Source: Zanthoxylum bungeanum (Eukaryota; Streptophyta; Magnoliopsida; Sapindales; Rutaceae). Taken from it: 64,000 nt of DNA. The stretch spans positions 744,001 to 808,000 of the forward strand of contig SKCR01006516.1 of assembly GCA_019454045.1 (NCBI GenBank). Direction: 5' to 3'. The position numbers were made by a program, and so were the translations under genes. The notes beneath the pieces were generated by a model. That model was not told the DNA's origin, ran no database searches, and saw only the letters and a list, made by a program, of their open reading frames with translations. This document shows, piece after piece, positions 1 to 11,367 of this stretch (the stretch's first letter is position 1; the number at the start of each line of letters is the position of its first letter).

Positions 1-390
1 CTTGATTCTAATAGTCCAACTATTTAATCAACGATTTAGGTACTATTTATTATAATGATTACAATAGTCCAACTATTTAATCAACTATAATTTAATAGAT
101 TAAAATCAATTATATTGATTACTATAATCCAATTATAAAATCAACTATAAATGAATAGTTTGAATATAGTCTAACTATTTATTAAAAACAACATTTAAAT
201 ATTAGTCCAACTAACATTTAATATATTTGACGAATGATATTTGTTTGAGCGCGTATGGCAAGTAATTAAACGAATATTGCAAATTCAATTCTTGCCTCCC
301 ACTATTTTTCGACGAGCCTCTAACCCTCTGTCGAGTACTCGGGAAACCGTATTTCCTAGTGGGCTAGGATCCCGTTAAATATCACACAAT

Positions 391-770
391 CTTGACTTTG
401 GCCAACAAATTATATGATAAATAACTAGGTAGATCTCTAAGATTGATTGGATCCAATCCAATTCCTAGATCCGGTAGGGGGACATCCAAGTCCGAAACAT
501 ATATCTTATATATGCCAATACATCCAATGTATTACCTAACCTTTTTCCTCTGAATCAACTAAGCCTTGGCTTTGGCACAACAAACTTAGTGATCCCAGTT
601 AAGCACGACCCATTGACCATGGAAAGCTTCGTAATCAATGTCGATGGACAAGAAGTGGTCTTGCCTTTGGCCAACAAACCACAACTTGGACAAGACACCA
701 ATATGGAACAAAGCCTTTGTGATTCAAACACATCCTCGACGGACAAAGGCCTTGACTTTGGCCAACAAGC
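391..770 (-). repeat. Degenerate leader repeat, TTGGCCAAAG/GTGCCAAAGC
   Basis: On the plus strand the motif CTTTGGCCAACAA recurs near 395, 665 and 754, and GCTTTGGCAC lies at 569-578. Read in the element's sense these are TTGTTGGCCAAAG and GTGCCAAAGC. The parallel copy at 17165-17545 has the same set. Copia-B leaders carry a related four-copy series (see 55808-56098), so this looks like a conserved leader signal. Confidence 0.6.
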
Positions 771-2325
771 CAATGTCAGTCTCGGATCTTGAGTGAGAAT
801 CACTCAATGGAAGGAAAGACGTTTAATATTTAGCGAAGGTTTTTCGAGTGCAAATTGGCAACAAATTTATTATCTTTGTTAAGGTCTCATCATCATACAC
901 CCTTAAACATGCATTCTAAATACATAATAAAGCGCATATAATAAAATAATAATGATATGCGGATGGATATTTTACACATTGATCCTAGATCAAATCTCTC
1001 CATTTCTCTCTCCCCCTAGCACAAGTATTTACTTCTACCCGTTACACTACACGTCTAAAGAAACCTCATTTACATTGAGGGGAATAGGTGAGAAGAGAAT
1101 ACAAAGAATAAGGAGGTAATAAGGCTGGACACGCATGTCCAATTAATAAATTCCAAATTTATTACAACAATTTCTAAAATTGCCCCACCCATCTAATATC
1201 CATCCAATATACATTATTCATGCATCGCAACCATGTATTCACACAAGCATGCTATCAATCAATCTAATCAAATTAACTAATCTGATAATTAGTGATCATC
1301 CAATGTTCAAACAACGATTTGATTTTGCTCGAGTCAAACTCGTTTTGCGAATAAGTACTCAAAGTACGAATTCTCGAATTAAATTAAACTACACAATTAA
1401 ATCCAATTCAATTTGTATTTAATACTAATTCATTATTTAATTCCAAATTAAATATCACACTTTATTAATGAACCTTTACGACTTAAATTCCAAATTTAAT
1501 CGCAACGGGTCTCAAAGCCCGATTAACGTCCAACGTCAATTTAATTAAAGTCCAATGAGCTTTTAATTAATTTCTTAAGGCGTGGACTTTTGGTCAATTC
1601 GGGTCAAACCGAATAACCAAAATCCAATCCGGGAGTTACCCCATAAGCCTAGAAATCAATTTAGGCCCATTAGGCCCAATTAAATTTTAAAGGTCCATTA
1701 AGTCGCATTTGGGCTTTATGGAAGCAGTTTTGGGCCCAATTAGATCCAATCCAATTTGCCTTAACCCAACTTAGTACAACTAAGCCCAATTACAACAACT
1801 ACAAGCCCAAATCCAATTTAAGGCCCAATTAATTAACACAAAAAAATTCCAAATTTCATATTTAATTAACCAAAGTGTATTACACAATTAATTACCCAAT
1901 TAACATTTCTAAAACGTCAATTAGCCTAATTAATCATGCTTATCAATAACAAAACATGTCCAACACATTTTATCAAAAAATCAAACCCAATCATGCTATA
2001 ATTGTTCTCGGCAATTTGGGGATTTTATGTCCGATTCGAATTCAATCCAATTAATTCCACAATCGACATTAAATCAACATCCTCAATCGTTTCCAACTCA
2101 TCCAATGAATCAAAAAATAAAAATCACCAAGAATTTAGGGCATATAGTATTCGGCCAACACCAAGAAAATTGGGGAAATTTGTTCCAAACACAATTTCAA
2201 CAAATTGATCCAATCAATCCTCAATTCAAACACATTTAACATACTAATTCATCCAATTTCATTAATCATGCTCAAAATCAAGTTTACCCAAATTTTAAGC
2301 CCTAAACTTTTTCATGCTTTTCCTT

Positions 2326-2338
2326 GCTCATGATACCA
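2326..2338 (-). promoter_or_regulatory. Primer-binding site of copia-A leader (initiator tRNA-Met type)
   Basis: On the minus strand this reads TGGTATCATGAGC. It differs by one inserted base from TGGTATCAGAGC, the usual complement of the initiator-Met tRNA 3' end in plant copia elements. The sequence to its right is not an LTR, which marks the rearrangement junction. Confidence 0.7.
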
Positions 2339-3560
2339 TTATATCTCTGTATCTAGTTTAACCCATTGCGGGTATACCTTTATATTCTAAAACACTAAAT
2401 GTTTTGTTTTATAAAGATGATATTGAGATAAGCACATTAGATGTGAATAATAGTATTTATATTTAGAATATAAATGAATCTCAAACATATAATATGACAA
2501 AAAAAAGCTCAAACTGAATAAATCTGTCGAGACTTAAAAATGGCATTGTTGTCTGAGACACATTAACAAGACTCGTATATCCACCCTTTCGAAGAGTGGA
2601 TATTAGGACAAATTTGATTCTGATTCAAATGATGTCTACAGATCTAGTTTATTAGGCAAAGTGCCTAAAACACCTTTTACTTGGTAAAAGTGCAAGTGCC
2701 ACCGATCTGTTAGCCCTCGTTCATAGTGACGTAAGTGGGCCCATGTCTAGCTAGGCTAGAGGTGGATATAAATACTTTGTAAACTTTACGGATGTGGCAT
2801 CGTGTTACGGTTATGTGTATCTTATGAAACACAAGTCAGGAACTTTTGAGTAATTCAAAGAGTTTCGACACGAAGTAAGAAATCAGACCGATAAAAGTAT
2901 TAAAAACATTACAGTCGGACCGTGGTGGAAAATACTTAAGCAATAAGTTTCTTGATTACTTGAAAGAGTATAGTATTCTTTCACAGTGGACTCCTCCCGG
3001 AACACCTCAATAAAGTGGTGTGTCCGAACAGACAAACTGAACCTTGTTGGACATAGTAAGGTCAAGGATGAGTCACTCTGAGCTACCAATTTCCTTCACA
3101 GGATATGCATTAAACAGTGCAATACTTATTTTGAATAAGGTTCAATGAAAAGTCTGTTGGACAGACCCCATATGAAATATGGACAGGAAAGAAACTAGGT
3201 CTCTCATTCCTGAAGATTTGGGAATGCTGGGCATATGTTTGGATGATACCAAACTACAACCCAAATCGGATAAGTGTCCATTATGTAATTGGTTATCCTA
3301 AGGAAACTAATACCACAACTCACAAGAGAACAAAGAAATTTGTTACTCTCCATGCAGTTTTCCTAAGAGGAATACCTAAATGCAGTGGTAAGTGGGAGGA
3401 AAGTAAAACTCGATGAAAATCAGAGTAATATTGTTCCTGGCACCGATCCTTAACGGAACACGAACAGTTCATTATGGATGAGACTGTTCCACAATCTTCT
3501 ATTACAGAAGAACATCGTATGTTGGAGAGAGTCAGAAAATAACCTTAGAGGTATGGGTTT
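2339..3560 (+). pseudogene. Copia-A integrase region, degenerate
   Basis: Translation gives recognisable copia integrase pieces in several frames: a YGYVYLMKHKSGTFE block near 2805-2850, the YLSNKFLDYLKEYSIL stretch near 2935-2980, and a TPPGTPQ...SGVSEQTN...LLDIVRS segment near 2990-3060 that keeps the glutamate of the DDE triad. Stops (TAG, TAA, TGA) and frameshifts interrupt it throughout, so it cannot make protein. It corresponds in reverse complement to roughly 15000-15960 of the complete copia-A element. Left of 2339 the orientation flips. Confidence 0.8.
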
Positions 3561-3569
3561 CTGATCTCA

Positions 3570-4370
3570 CCTCACAAAGATATTAATCTTATTGAGGAGA
3601 ATGAGCCGGCTACGTATGAGGTAGCGATACAAGGTATCGACTCCGCTTTATGGCAAAGTGCCATGAAATCCGAAATGGATTCCATGTATACCAACCATGT
3701 TTGGACACTGGTTGATGTACCAGAAGGCATTGTGCCTATTGGTAGCAAATGGGTCTTTATGGTGAAGACAAACATGGATGGCAACATAAAAACGTACAAA
3801 GCTAGGTTGTAGTGAAAGGGTATCGTCATCAACATGGTGTCGATTACGACGAAACCTTTTTACCTGTTGCCATGATTAAATCCATTCGGATAATGCTTGC
3901 TATTACTACATATTTCGATTAAGAAATATGACAGATGGTCGTCAAAATCGCTTTCCTTAACGGAAACCTTTTGGAGGATGTTTTATACAACATCCTGACG
4001 GTTTTGTTGTGCCGAAACATGCAAACAAGGTTTGCAAGTTAAATTGATCCATTTATGGATTGAAGCAAACATTGTGTTCTTGGAACCAACGTTTAGATGA
4101 GATCATAATGATATATGATTTCATTCAAAACGATGATGATTCTTGTGTATATAAGAAGGTTAGTGGGAGCGCACTGACAATGAATGTCATATACATTGAT
4201 GATGTATTATTTCTTGGAAATAACATTCCCATATTAAAATCGGTGAAAGCTTGGCTTTCGTTAAAATTTTCCATGAAATACTTGGGAGAGGCAACCTTTA
4301 TTATAGGAATAAGGATCTATTGGGATAGATCTAAAAGTGTTGGCACTCTTCGAGAACCCGTACATTGAAA
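3570..4370 (+). pseudogene. Copia-A reverse transcriptase remnant
   Basis: Copia reverse transcriptase fragments are visible: an IPIGSKWVF-like block near 3735-3760, [11 protein letters not shown] near 3826-3855, and an AFLNGNLLEDV block near 3950-3985. A 102-codon open stretch at 4060-4368 contains the catalytic box as YIDD (4192-4203), followed by the conserved LSLKFSMKYLGEATFIIGI segment. Frameshifts and stops lie between these blocks. Family: Ty1/copia RT (RVT_2). The open stretch is a fragment, not a gene. Confidence 0.85.
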
Positions 4371-4990
4371 GATGTGTACGCAACCTGGTGTTTCATATGC
4401 TTTGAGCATATGAAGTCATTATCATGCCGATCCAGGTGATGGTCACTGGATTGATGTTAAGAACATCCTTGAGTATCTTAGACGAACTAATGATGCATTA
4501 TTAAAACATGGAGAATGAGAACTTGAAGTGACTAGGTTCATCGTTGCAAGTTTCCAAACCGATAAAGATGACTGTAAGTCACAATAAGGGTACATATTTT
4601 GTTTGAACAACGAAACAGTGAGCTGGAAATCTTCCAAGCAAGATATTATTGCCGATTCAACCATAAAAGCGAAACACATTGCTGCAGCTGAGGCAGCAGA
4701 AGAAATATTTTGGATCCATAAAATTCCTAATTAGATTAAGAGTAGTTTTGTTAGTAGCTGAGCTAGGCTACAGCGCAGGCTAAGGAACCGCGGTCTCATC
4801 AACGATCCAAGTATGTACTTCGATGGTTTTATCTGATTCGTGAGATCATACATCATGGCGTGTGATGATCAAATAAATCGCATCAGATGATAACCTTGTA
4901 AACTCGCTGGCGAAAGTGATATCTCAGCATAAGCATGAGCGACCTGTACATAGTTCAAGTGTCGGACACTTGAGTGATTGGTTATAGGCC
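4371..4990 (+). pseudogene. Copia-A RNase H and 3' internal remnant
   Basis: Blocks such as VSWKSSKQ near 4618-4640 and DSTIKAKHIAAAEAAEE near 4652-4705 correspond to the copia RNase H motifs (WKS.KQ, STTEAEYIAA). Several stops interrupt them. The rest, up to the polypurine tract, is non-coding. Confidence 0.75.
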
Positions 4991-5001
4991 AGGTGGGAGA
5001 T
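4991..5001 (+). promoter_or_regulatory. Polypurine tract of copia-A
   Basis: AGGTGGGAGAT lies directly before the LTR start TGTTGGACA. The same arrangement is seen in reverse complement at 13387-13399 of the complete element. This is the usual plus-strand priming site. Confidence 0.8.
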
Positions 5002-6969
5002 TGTTGGACAATTATGACCCATAGCATCACTATTTTGTAAAGGACATGGTGTTCTTGTATAAAATTATCTATGTGACAAAGGAAATTGCTCTTTTATCAT
5101 TTGTAATTGGATTACCGGGATATATAAATGATAAAAGTCCATATGATTAGTACCAGATTAATAAGATATGAGAGAATATTAATCCACGTAAGGTTTAATC
5201 ATTAAATATCCATAGTCGTAGTATTATCGAGACTAGACATCGATAATGCGGAATATGCTAGTATTACACTTGTTCGTGTTATGGAAACGTAACAATATAG
5301 TTCTCAAATATTTGGGTATTGGATACTCATGCAAGTGTAATAGGAGGTTCTGTTTACCGATGGTACGGAAACAGCTTCGCTCTGGATAGACCCCTCGAAA
5401 TCCCATTGGTAGTATGACTATGTGTCTATAGGAATCTGAATTAGGGTAGGTGTATTTGGTCTTAACCTGAGACTTGCATCGCTAATACTTGCGACAATCA
5501 GTATACTTTGGTTTTGGTCGTCCGGGGCTTTAACAGATTCTGTGTACGCCTCTTCTGGGTATACTGAGAATCGTAGTGTATTGGGTGTGATGTCAAGATG
5601 GAAATATCACTGAATTCATATGGAGATGATGATCACGCATGGATACGGAATTGGTACTCTTAAGTACTGCAATCATCGGGATAATATGACTAGGTCATGA
5701 TTATCTGATTATAGAGAATAGTTACCAGAGATCCGATATATGCTTCGTACGGGGCAGACACAATTCCAGCCCTAGGCCTAACATATGATATCCGATACTG
5801 GATCGTAATACGCAATACTACGTATGCTACGCCTGAAAAAGATCTTGTATTCCGTAGAAGAATATTTCTGGAGAATTAGGTAGGCACGGTGCTTTGCCAG
5901 AAGCCAACCATGTCTTGTAAATCGGTAGGAACGTGGTGCCGGGTACGCACGTGTTCGGATAGTCCGATGACCGTATTTACTGCCAACATATCCAGGGATC
6001 TCTTGGGTCGCTTCCCAAAGATTCACCAATGATATTTGACTCGAACAGAATTAATCTACGATTAATTATGAGAGAGAAAATTAATCTGGGATTAATTACG
6101 ACAAGAATTAATCTGGGATTAATTATCAGAGAAAGAATTAATCTGGGATTAATTGTGTCGAGAATTTATCTGGGATTAAATTCGTCGACAAGAGAGAACG
6201 CGATTAATTTGGAATTAATCGGTAAAATGAATTTAATAGTGAAATTAGATTTTACTATTTAATTAATTGGGCTAAAATAATATATTAGATATATTAATTG
6301 AAATTATATTTCAACGCGGAATTAAAATTGGATTTTAATTCAAACGAACGAATTAATTTAGAATTAATTTGTAAGCGGTTTACGTAATAATATTGCGAGG
6401 CATTATTATTTAATTAAATTGGATTTAATTAAGTCGCAATGACAAATTCGTTTAATTCGGAATTAAACGAATCTGGGCCCGAGTGAAGTTGCGTGTTGGA
6501 TTATCCGACTTAAATTTGGAATTTAAAGTGGGGCCCACCAACTTACATCAATGTGTTTGACTAGTGATGGAATTTGGTAATTGGTTGTGTGTAAAGCTTG
6601 GATTGCTTTTAAAACACACAAACCAAATCCTACACACCAACTTTATATTTAAAAAGTAGTCAACTTTGGAAGTTAAACTTACTATTCACTCTCTCCTCCA
6701 ATTTCCTCTCTTGGCCGACACTTCAAGCTCTCTTCATGGAATTTTGTTTCAAAAATTCAAGCTTGCTAGCACATTTAGAGTCAAAAGAAGGTGATAAGGA
6801 AACTCACCAATGAGTTTGGAAACACTCAAAGAAGGCTTAGAAGCTTTAACATCCATGAAAAAGTTTCGAACTTCAACCGATCAATGTGAGTATTCCGCAA
6901 CTCCCTTTGATTAATTCACACACGAATCACTCTTAGACGATATTGGCATGTTCTAGGAACACTTACACA
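5002..6969 (+). repeat. Copia-A LTR, diverged
   Basis: It starts TGTTGGACAATTATGACCC and matches, in reverse complement, the LTRs at 11368-13386 and 19118-21082 over most of its length. The right edge is less certain. The last ~90 bases are diverged, and I place the end at a TTACACA near 6969 by alignment with the other LTRs' AACTCCAACA end. Confidence 0.75.
6045..6180 (+). repeat. Tandem TTAATCTGGGATTAATT repeats in LTR
   Basis: At least four imperfect units built on TTAATCTGGGATTAATT occur here, separated by GA-rich linkers. The unit is partly self-complementary (AATTAATC/GATTAATT). The other copia-A LTRs have only one or two units at the matching place (near 12290-12345), so the array expanded in this copy. 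Confidence 0.7.
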
Positions 6970-8296
6970 ACTATACACATCTCATTTCTTAAGCTCTATA
7001 ATTTGCCTTCAATTATTCACAACAATTGCAAATAATTAATTAGCAAACTGTGTCAAACACGTGACTTCTAAAAGTCTTTAAAGCCAAGAAATATCATTAT
7101 AAGATAATCAAATACCTAATTGAATTTTCTTAATGCCAGTCAAGAATCTCGAGACATGAGCTAATTCATGTCAATTCTTACTACATAAGAAACTATTCTC
7201 TCTAGACAATTATATCCTAAAATAGATATCTATTTAGATCACTTATCATGACTTAGTAACTAAGTCACTAACCATCTTGATTTTCAAGAAAATTGGAACA
7301 ATAATTCCTGATGGTTTTTGACTAATCTAACAATATCCAAGTCTGCTAACATTCTATAACCTATTCTAGAAATTCGCAACCATAAGAGAAATCAGAAAAC
7401 ATATTCAAGTAATAAGCATGCAGTGGATTAAAAGTATAATTCTATTAACAATATAGAATAAGGAAAACAAAAGCAACAATTTCCATAAAATTACGAACTG
7501 CCTTAGTTATGAATTTTTAATGCAGCAATGTCTCCCACTACTTTATGTAATACCATAATCCCCAACGAAGAACGGGAATTCAATAATTAAATCGAATTAC
7601 ATAGTGAAAGTATGATCCCATGAATATATTTCGACTCACGGCTTTGGCACGATCTCGCCTACATATATTCATTAGGTAGACAACTCATTGTCAATCACAC
7701 ACCAGTGACTCCTAATTTTGGTCCTGACCGTTTCTTGTTATGACAGCTTTGGCACGTTCACAAGAAGGTGTATCAAGGCTTCACCTGCCAATGACAAACT
7801 CAAGCAACCGATGTAGTCCTGAAAGCTTTGGCACGTCAGGATTTCCACTTTCACTTGAATTTGTCTACTATCAATTATACATCCGGCATGGATAAAATTC
7901 TATCAACTACACCCTCATTGCTTTGGCACTTTCTCGGATGCAGCCATAGAAAGATACCCATAAACCGTATTGATAAGACGAACCAAGAAATATGCATCCA
8001 ATACACGTTACTTTACAACCTTATTTAAGCGGGGATATTCCACAAGGAAGCATTGTTCTACATCATATGCATAATTTTAATCTAAATCATTTTCTAAACA
8101 ATTCAATTCTACCTTTAGAAAACATAACTTAACTTAACTATTAAATTTTCGTTACGTTTCTCGCTAGCGTAGTACCGAAAATTCAAGAAAGATATAGATT
8201 ACGTGCATGTGCAAACATAAAAATTGGATTATATATAATATATCAAGCATGATTAATGTAATGGATGAAGGATAAGACCTGCTATGATACCATTTT
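6970..8296 (-). mobile_element. Leader of outer copia-B element
   Basis: On the minus strand this begins right after the LTR with a primer-binding site and then matches the leader of the plus-strand copia-B element (55559-56200). The match includes the four GTGCCAAAGC motifs, here seen as GCTTTGGCAC at 7641, 7746, 7824 and 7920. No gag ORF is recognisable before the match ends at the copia-A LTR, so the rest of the element probably lies beyond the window's left edge. Confidence 0.8.
8281..8292 (-). promoter_or_regulatory. Primer-binding site of outer copia-B
   Basis: The minus strand reads TGGTATCATAGC, one mismatch from the initiator-Met type TGGTATCAGAGC found at 55563-55574. It is four bases from the LTR end. 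Confidence 0.8.
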
Positions 8297-9471
8297 TGTT
8301 GGGGTTTTGGGCAAAGGGCGCGGCAGAAGCGCTGTTCGGGCGAAATCGTAATTTTAAAACTTTTTTAAATTACCGAATAAATTATTCAATATCCAATATG
8401 AATAATTTATTCATATTTCACCTAGACATATTTATTCGATATCATATAGCGACATAAATAGTTAAGAAACATCGCGAAACTTTTACGAAAATATTTTTCC
8501 GCAAAATGGCATAAAACACGTTTTTGACCGAACCGACTACCCAATGCACACAGGACCTGCCCAGGTCAACCCCAATAGTGCTAGGACAGTTCATGGGCTG
8601 CCCGAACAGTTACGAATTCACTGTTTGGGTAGCCGTCACCCAGTTGGCTCAAAAGTCACCCGGTAACACCGTTTTTCACCATTTTCGCTTATTTCAACTC
8701 CGAAATAATTTCCGGCAATTGTTCCAACACCCAAAACACATCCAATACATTCAAATGATATCATTTTCATCACAATCAACCCAGTTTTTCCAGATCTGAT
8801 TTTGCAACAAAAATAATCAATTTTTTATGCTTTAATCCAACTTTTACAATAGTAATCATATTAATCAAAACACCAATTCAAGTCACCACTAATGAAGCAC
8901 CCAAGAAAAATTCTAGGTATTAAAGAGTGGTCATAACACTATAGAATGGCAACTTATCATCAAATGACAAAATTGAATCAATATTACAATAATATTATCC
9001 AAAACAACTTCACACATGCACAAAACCTTCCAATTCATCCTCCAAACCAAAAAGCCCCAAATTTATAGAAAATAAGAGACCCTGGGATCTCACTAGATCA
9101 TCAAAAAACAAGAAACATAATTTCTAAGCTTAGAGATTTGTAGAATTACCTTTAATCCTCTAATTCCTTAGCTTTTTTTTCTTGATTTTCTTCATTCTCC
9201 ATCTTGAATCATCAAGTATGATTTGAGAGCTTTTTAGGATGAGTTCATTCGGCCATTATGTTCATCAAAGTGAAAAGAAAAAATTTCAACTTTTAAAACA
9301 AGCCATGACCGACTTAGCTAAGGGCATTTTGGTCAATTTTCAATTTTAATCCAATTAAACAAAATCAAACTTTATGTTAACAAATCAAATTTGTACACCT
9401 AAATTTTAATTAAAACATGCCACATATATCAATAATAATTAGCCATATAACATAACAATTATGAAATATAG
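8297..9471 (-). repeat. Outer copia-B LTR, segment 1 (LTR 3' part)
   Basis: It starts with TGTTGGGGTTTTGGGC (reverse complement of the copia-B LTR end) and matches 21797-22965 base for base in most places. It stops at 9471, where the solo chromovirus-like LTR begins. The LTR continues at 21669, 24326 and 34919. The four segments sum to about 2.53 kb, the same as the uninterrupted solo copy. Confidence 0.9.
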
Positions 9472-9893
9472 TGTAACGACCGATAGTTTTTACTACTGTC
9501 TACAGCGATACTGTTACGTACATGACGAAGGCACGTAAAATAAATTATGATGAGACTCAAATATGCTCACAGAATGACTTTGGGGACAATCGGTAAATTT
9601 CTTGGAATCCCCGGATGAGACTGTACCGTGTTTCTTTTGGACCGCCCATTGTATTTGGGTCGTAACTTTTTCATACGATCTTTGATTTCTATGAATTTTA
9701 TATCATCGAAAAGCTGAGATCGAGACCTACAACTTCTGTGTTGAACAGATTTCCAAAATCAGACCAAAATGGGGTCAAAAATATAAGTCAAAATTCGGAT
9801 GAATAGTGATTTCGGACCAATTTGATAAAATCTCAAAACTTCTCCACATTTCTACACTCTTCTACATTATTCCTTATATCATTTAAGTCCCCC

Positions 9894-9900
9894 TATATAA
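9894..9900 (+). promoter_or_regulatory. TATA box of the chromovirus-like LTR
   Basis: TATATAA follows a pyrimidine-rich stretch. A long purine-rich tract follows ~40 bp downstream, as expected for the start of an LTR transcript read on the plus strand. Confidence 0.5.
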
Positions 9901-9929
9901 GTGTGAACTATTCACAAATTACAAATTTT

Positions 9930-10050
9930 GGAAAGAAATGGAAAGAAGAAAACGTGGGAAGAAGGAGAGAAAGAAAGAAAGAAGAAGAAGAGAAAGAAGA
10001 ATGAGAGAAAGAGAGGAAGAATGAGGAAGAAGGAAAAACAAAAATGATAA
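9930..10050 (+). repeat. Purine (GAA/GAAA) tract
   Basis: About 120 bases are almost entirely A and G (GAAAGAAAG, GAAGAAGAAG). It lies just downstream of the TATA box and so is probably in the transcript leader. It is low-complexity; the ORFs called on either strand here are artefacts. Confidence 0.8.
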
Positions 10051-10432
10051 AGCAAGTTGAGCATGAGAGATTTCGAGAATGAACAAATCAAGCAAGGAAA
10101 GAAAGGTAAGATTTTATTACCCAAATTATGATTTTTTAGTTTTGATAAGTTAGTGTTTATATCATGTTTGGAGCTTGGTAGTGATGTTGGAAGTGTGGAA
10201 TTTTGACATTAAAAACCATAGAAACATTGATAAATCTCAACTTGTGGATTTGAGTATAACTTGATAAAAATTGGATTATTGATAAATTGGGGGTTTGATG
10301 TATGTTAAGTTGAGTGTATGATGATGTAATGTGTATTGGTTTATGGTATGTAAGTGTTGGAATGGAGTAGAGTTGGATGATTTGAACTTTGGATGAGTTT
10401 GGAGAAGAAAAATAGAATCCTAGAAACCCAGG

Positions 10433-10545
10433 TCGCGTCGCGACAAAAGAAGGATTGAGCGACGCGACGCGAGAGGAAAATGAGGACTGGAATTAGGGTG
10501 TCGTGCGTCGCGACGCGCAGTCCTTCTTGCGTCGCTACGCTAGAC
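10433..10545 (+). repeat. CpG-rich palindrome cluster GCGTCGCGACGC
   Basis: The self-complementary motif GCGTCGCGACGC or close variants occurs at least four times (near 10435, 10460, 10507 and 10530) in otherwise AT-rich DNA. The same 12-mer occurs in the unrelated gypsy LTRs at 25065-25105, 25618-25655 and 33480-33525. Confidence 0.75.
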
Positions 10546-11367
10546 AGAATTTTCCCAAAATTAGTTTTAAACTCCCAGTTTCACCCCAGCGCGTTAAAGA
10601 CCACCCTTGGGGGTCTCATATCAATTCATATACATATTTTACATCAAAGTATAATTGTGACAAGCCTCGTAACCTATGGATATATCATGAAGCTTAGTTA
10701 GATATTAAGATTTATTTTACTTTACATACTAATCAAGTTCCCGATCCTAGATTATCCTCAGGTATCGCAACTTTTTTCGGTAATGGATCCAGTACCGGCC
10801 CGATTCCAAAACTGTGAGTTGACCTCTTTTCTTTAACTAGTTTTATTTATTAAGTTTTGATATCAGACTTATTTTTACGCTTTATGGCGTTAGACTTCTT
10901 TTATCACTGTTATTTCATGGAATTTATGTTTTAAGTTTTGTTTTAGACAGAAAAGTTTTTAAAGTATGAGTTTATGGTTTTTCGGGGCATGAGGTAAAAA
11001 CTCACCCCAGTATGTAACGTGAGACAGTATGGAATTGACGGTTATAGAGACATGTGCACATGTAGAGGACTAGAGGGACAACGATACGTAATGCCCTTAG
11101 GTCCTAGTTTCAGAGCCAGGATGACGGTATAGATTCGTGTACCTGGACTCTAGTTCAGAGCTTGGGTGGTAGCATAGATCCGCACCCCTAATTCTATTTT
11201 GTGGCTTGGGGGACGGCGATACGTAACGCCCCCAAAGTCATGGATTTGCACTGCTGGCTACAGTTAGGGGTATAAGGGGACGATGATACGTAATGTCCTC
11301 ATGCGTCAAGTTTTTCAGACAGAGACACAATTTTCAGAAAGAGTTTTCAGTTTTCAGTTATAGTTTT

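Larger units (their letters stand above)
1..2338 (-). mobile_element. Copia-A leader arm, inverted remnant
   Basis: This stretch runs parallel to 16832-19117, the region between gag and the primer-binding site of the complete copia-A element, in the same orientation and with high similarity. It is therefore a copia-A leader read on the minus strand, entering from outside the window on the left. It is mostly non-coding. Small ORFs on both strands near 555-803 also occur in the other copy, but neither strand is clearly coding. The LTR expected next to the primer-binding site is missing; plus-oriented pol follows instead. Confidence 0.85.
9472..11367 (+). repeat. Solo LTR, chromovirus-like gypsy, part 1
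   Basis: It begins TGTAACGACCG; the matching end at 21663 reads GATGTTACA. Five-base duplications TATAG flank the two ends (9467-9471 and 21664-21668). No internal region, primer-binding site or coding sequence is present, so it is a solo LTR of about 2.47 kb with the copia-A element inserted in it. The TGTAAC/GTTACA ends and long LTR resemble Tekay/Del-type chromoviruses, an assignment made on the termini only. The copia-A target duplication GTTTT marks the interruption at 11363-11367. Confidence 0.8.

Noticed and set aside
9822..10124. Lys/Glu-rich and Phe/Leu-rich ORFs
   Set aside because: Low-complexity purine tract read on each strand; no start context or similarity.
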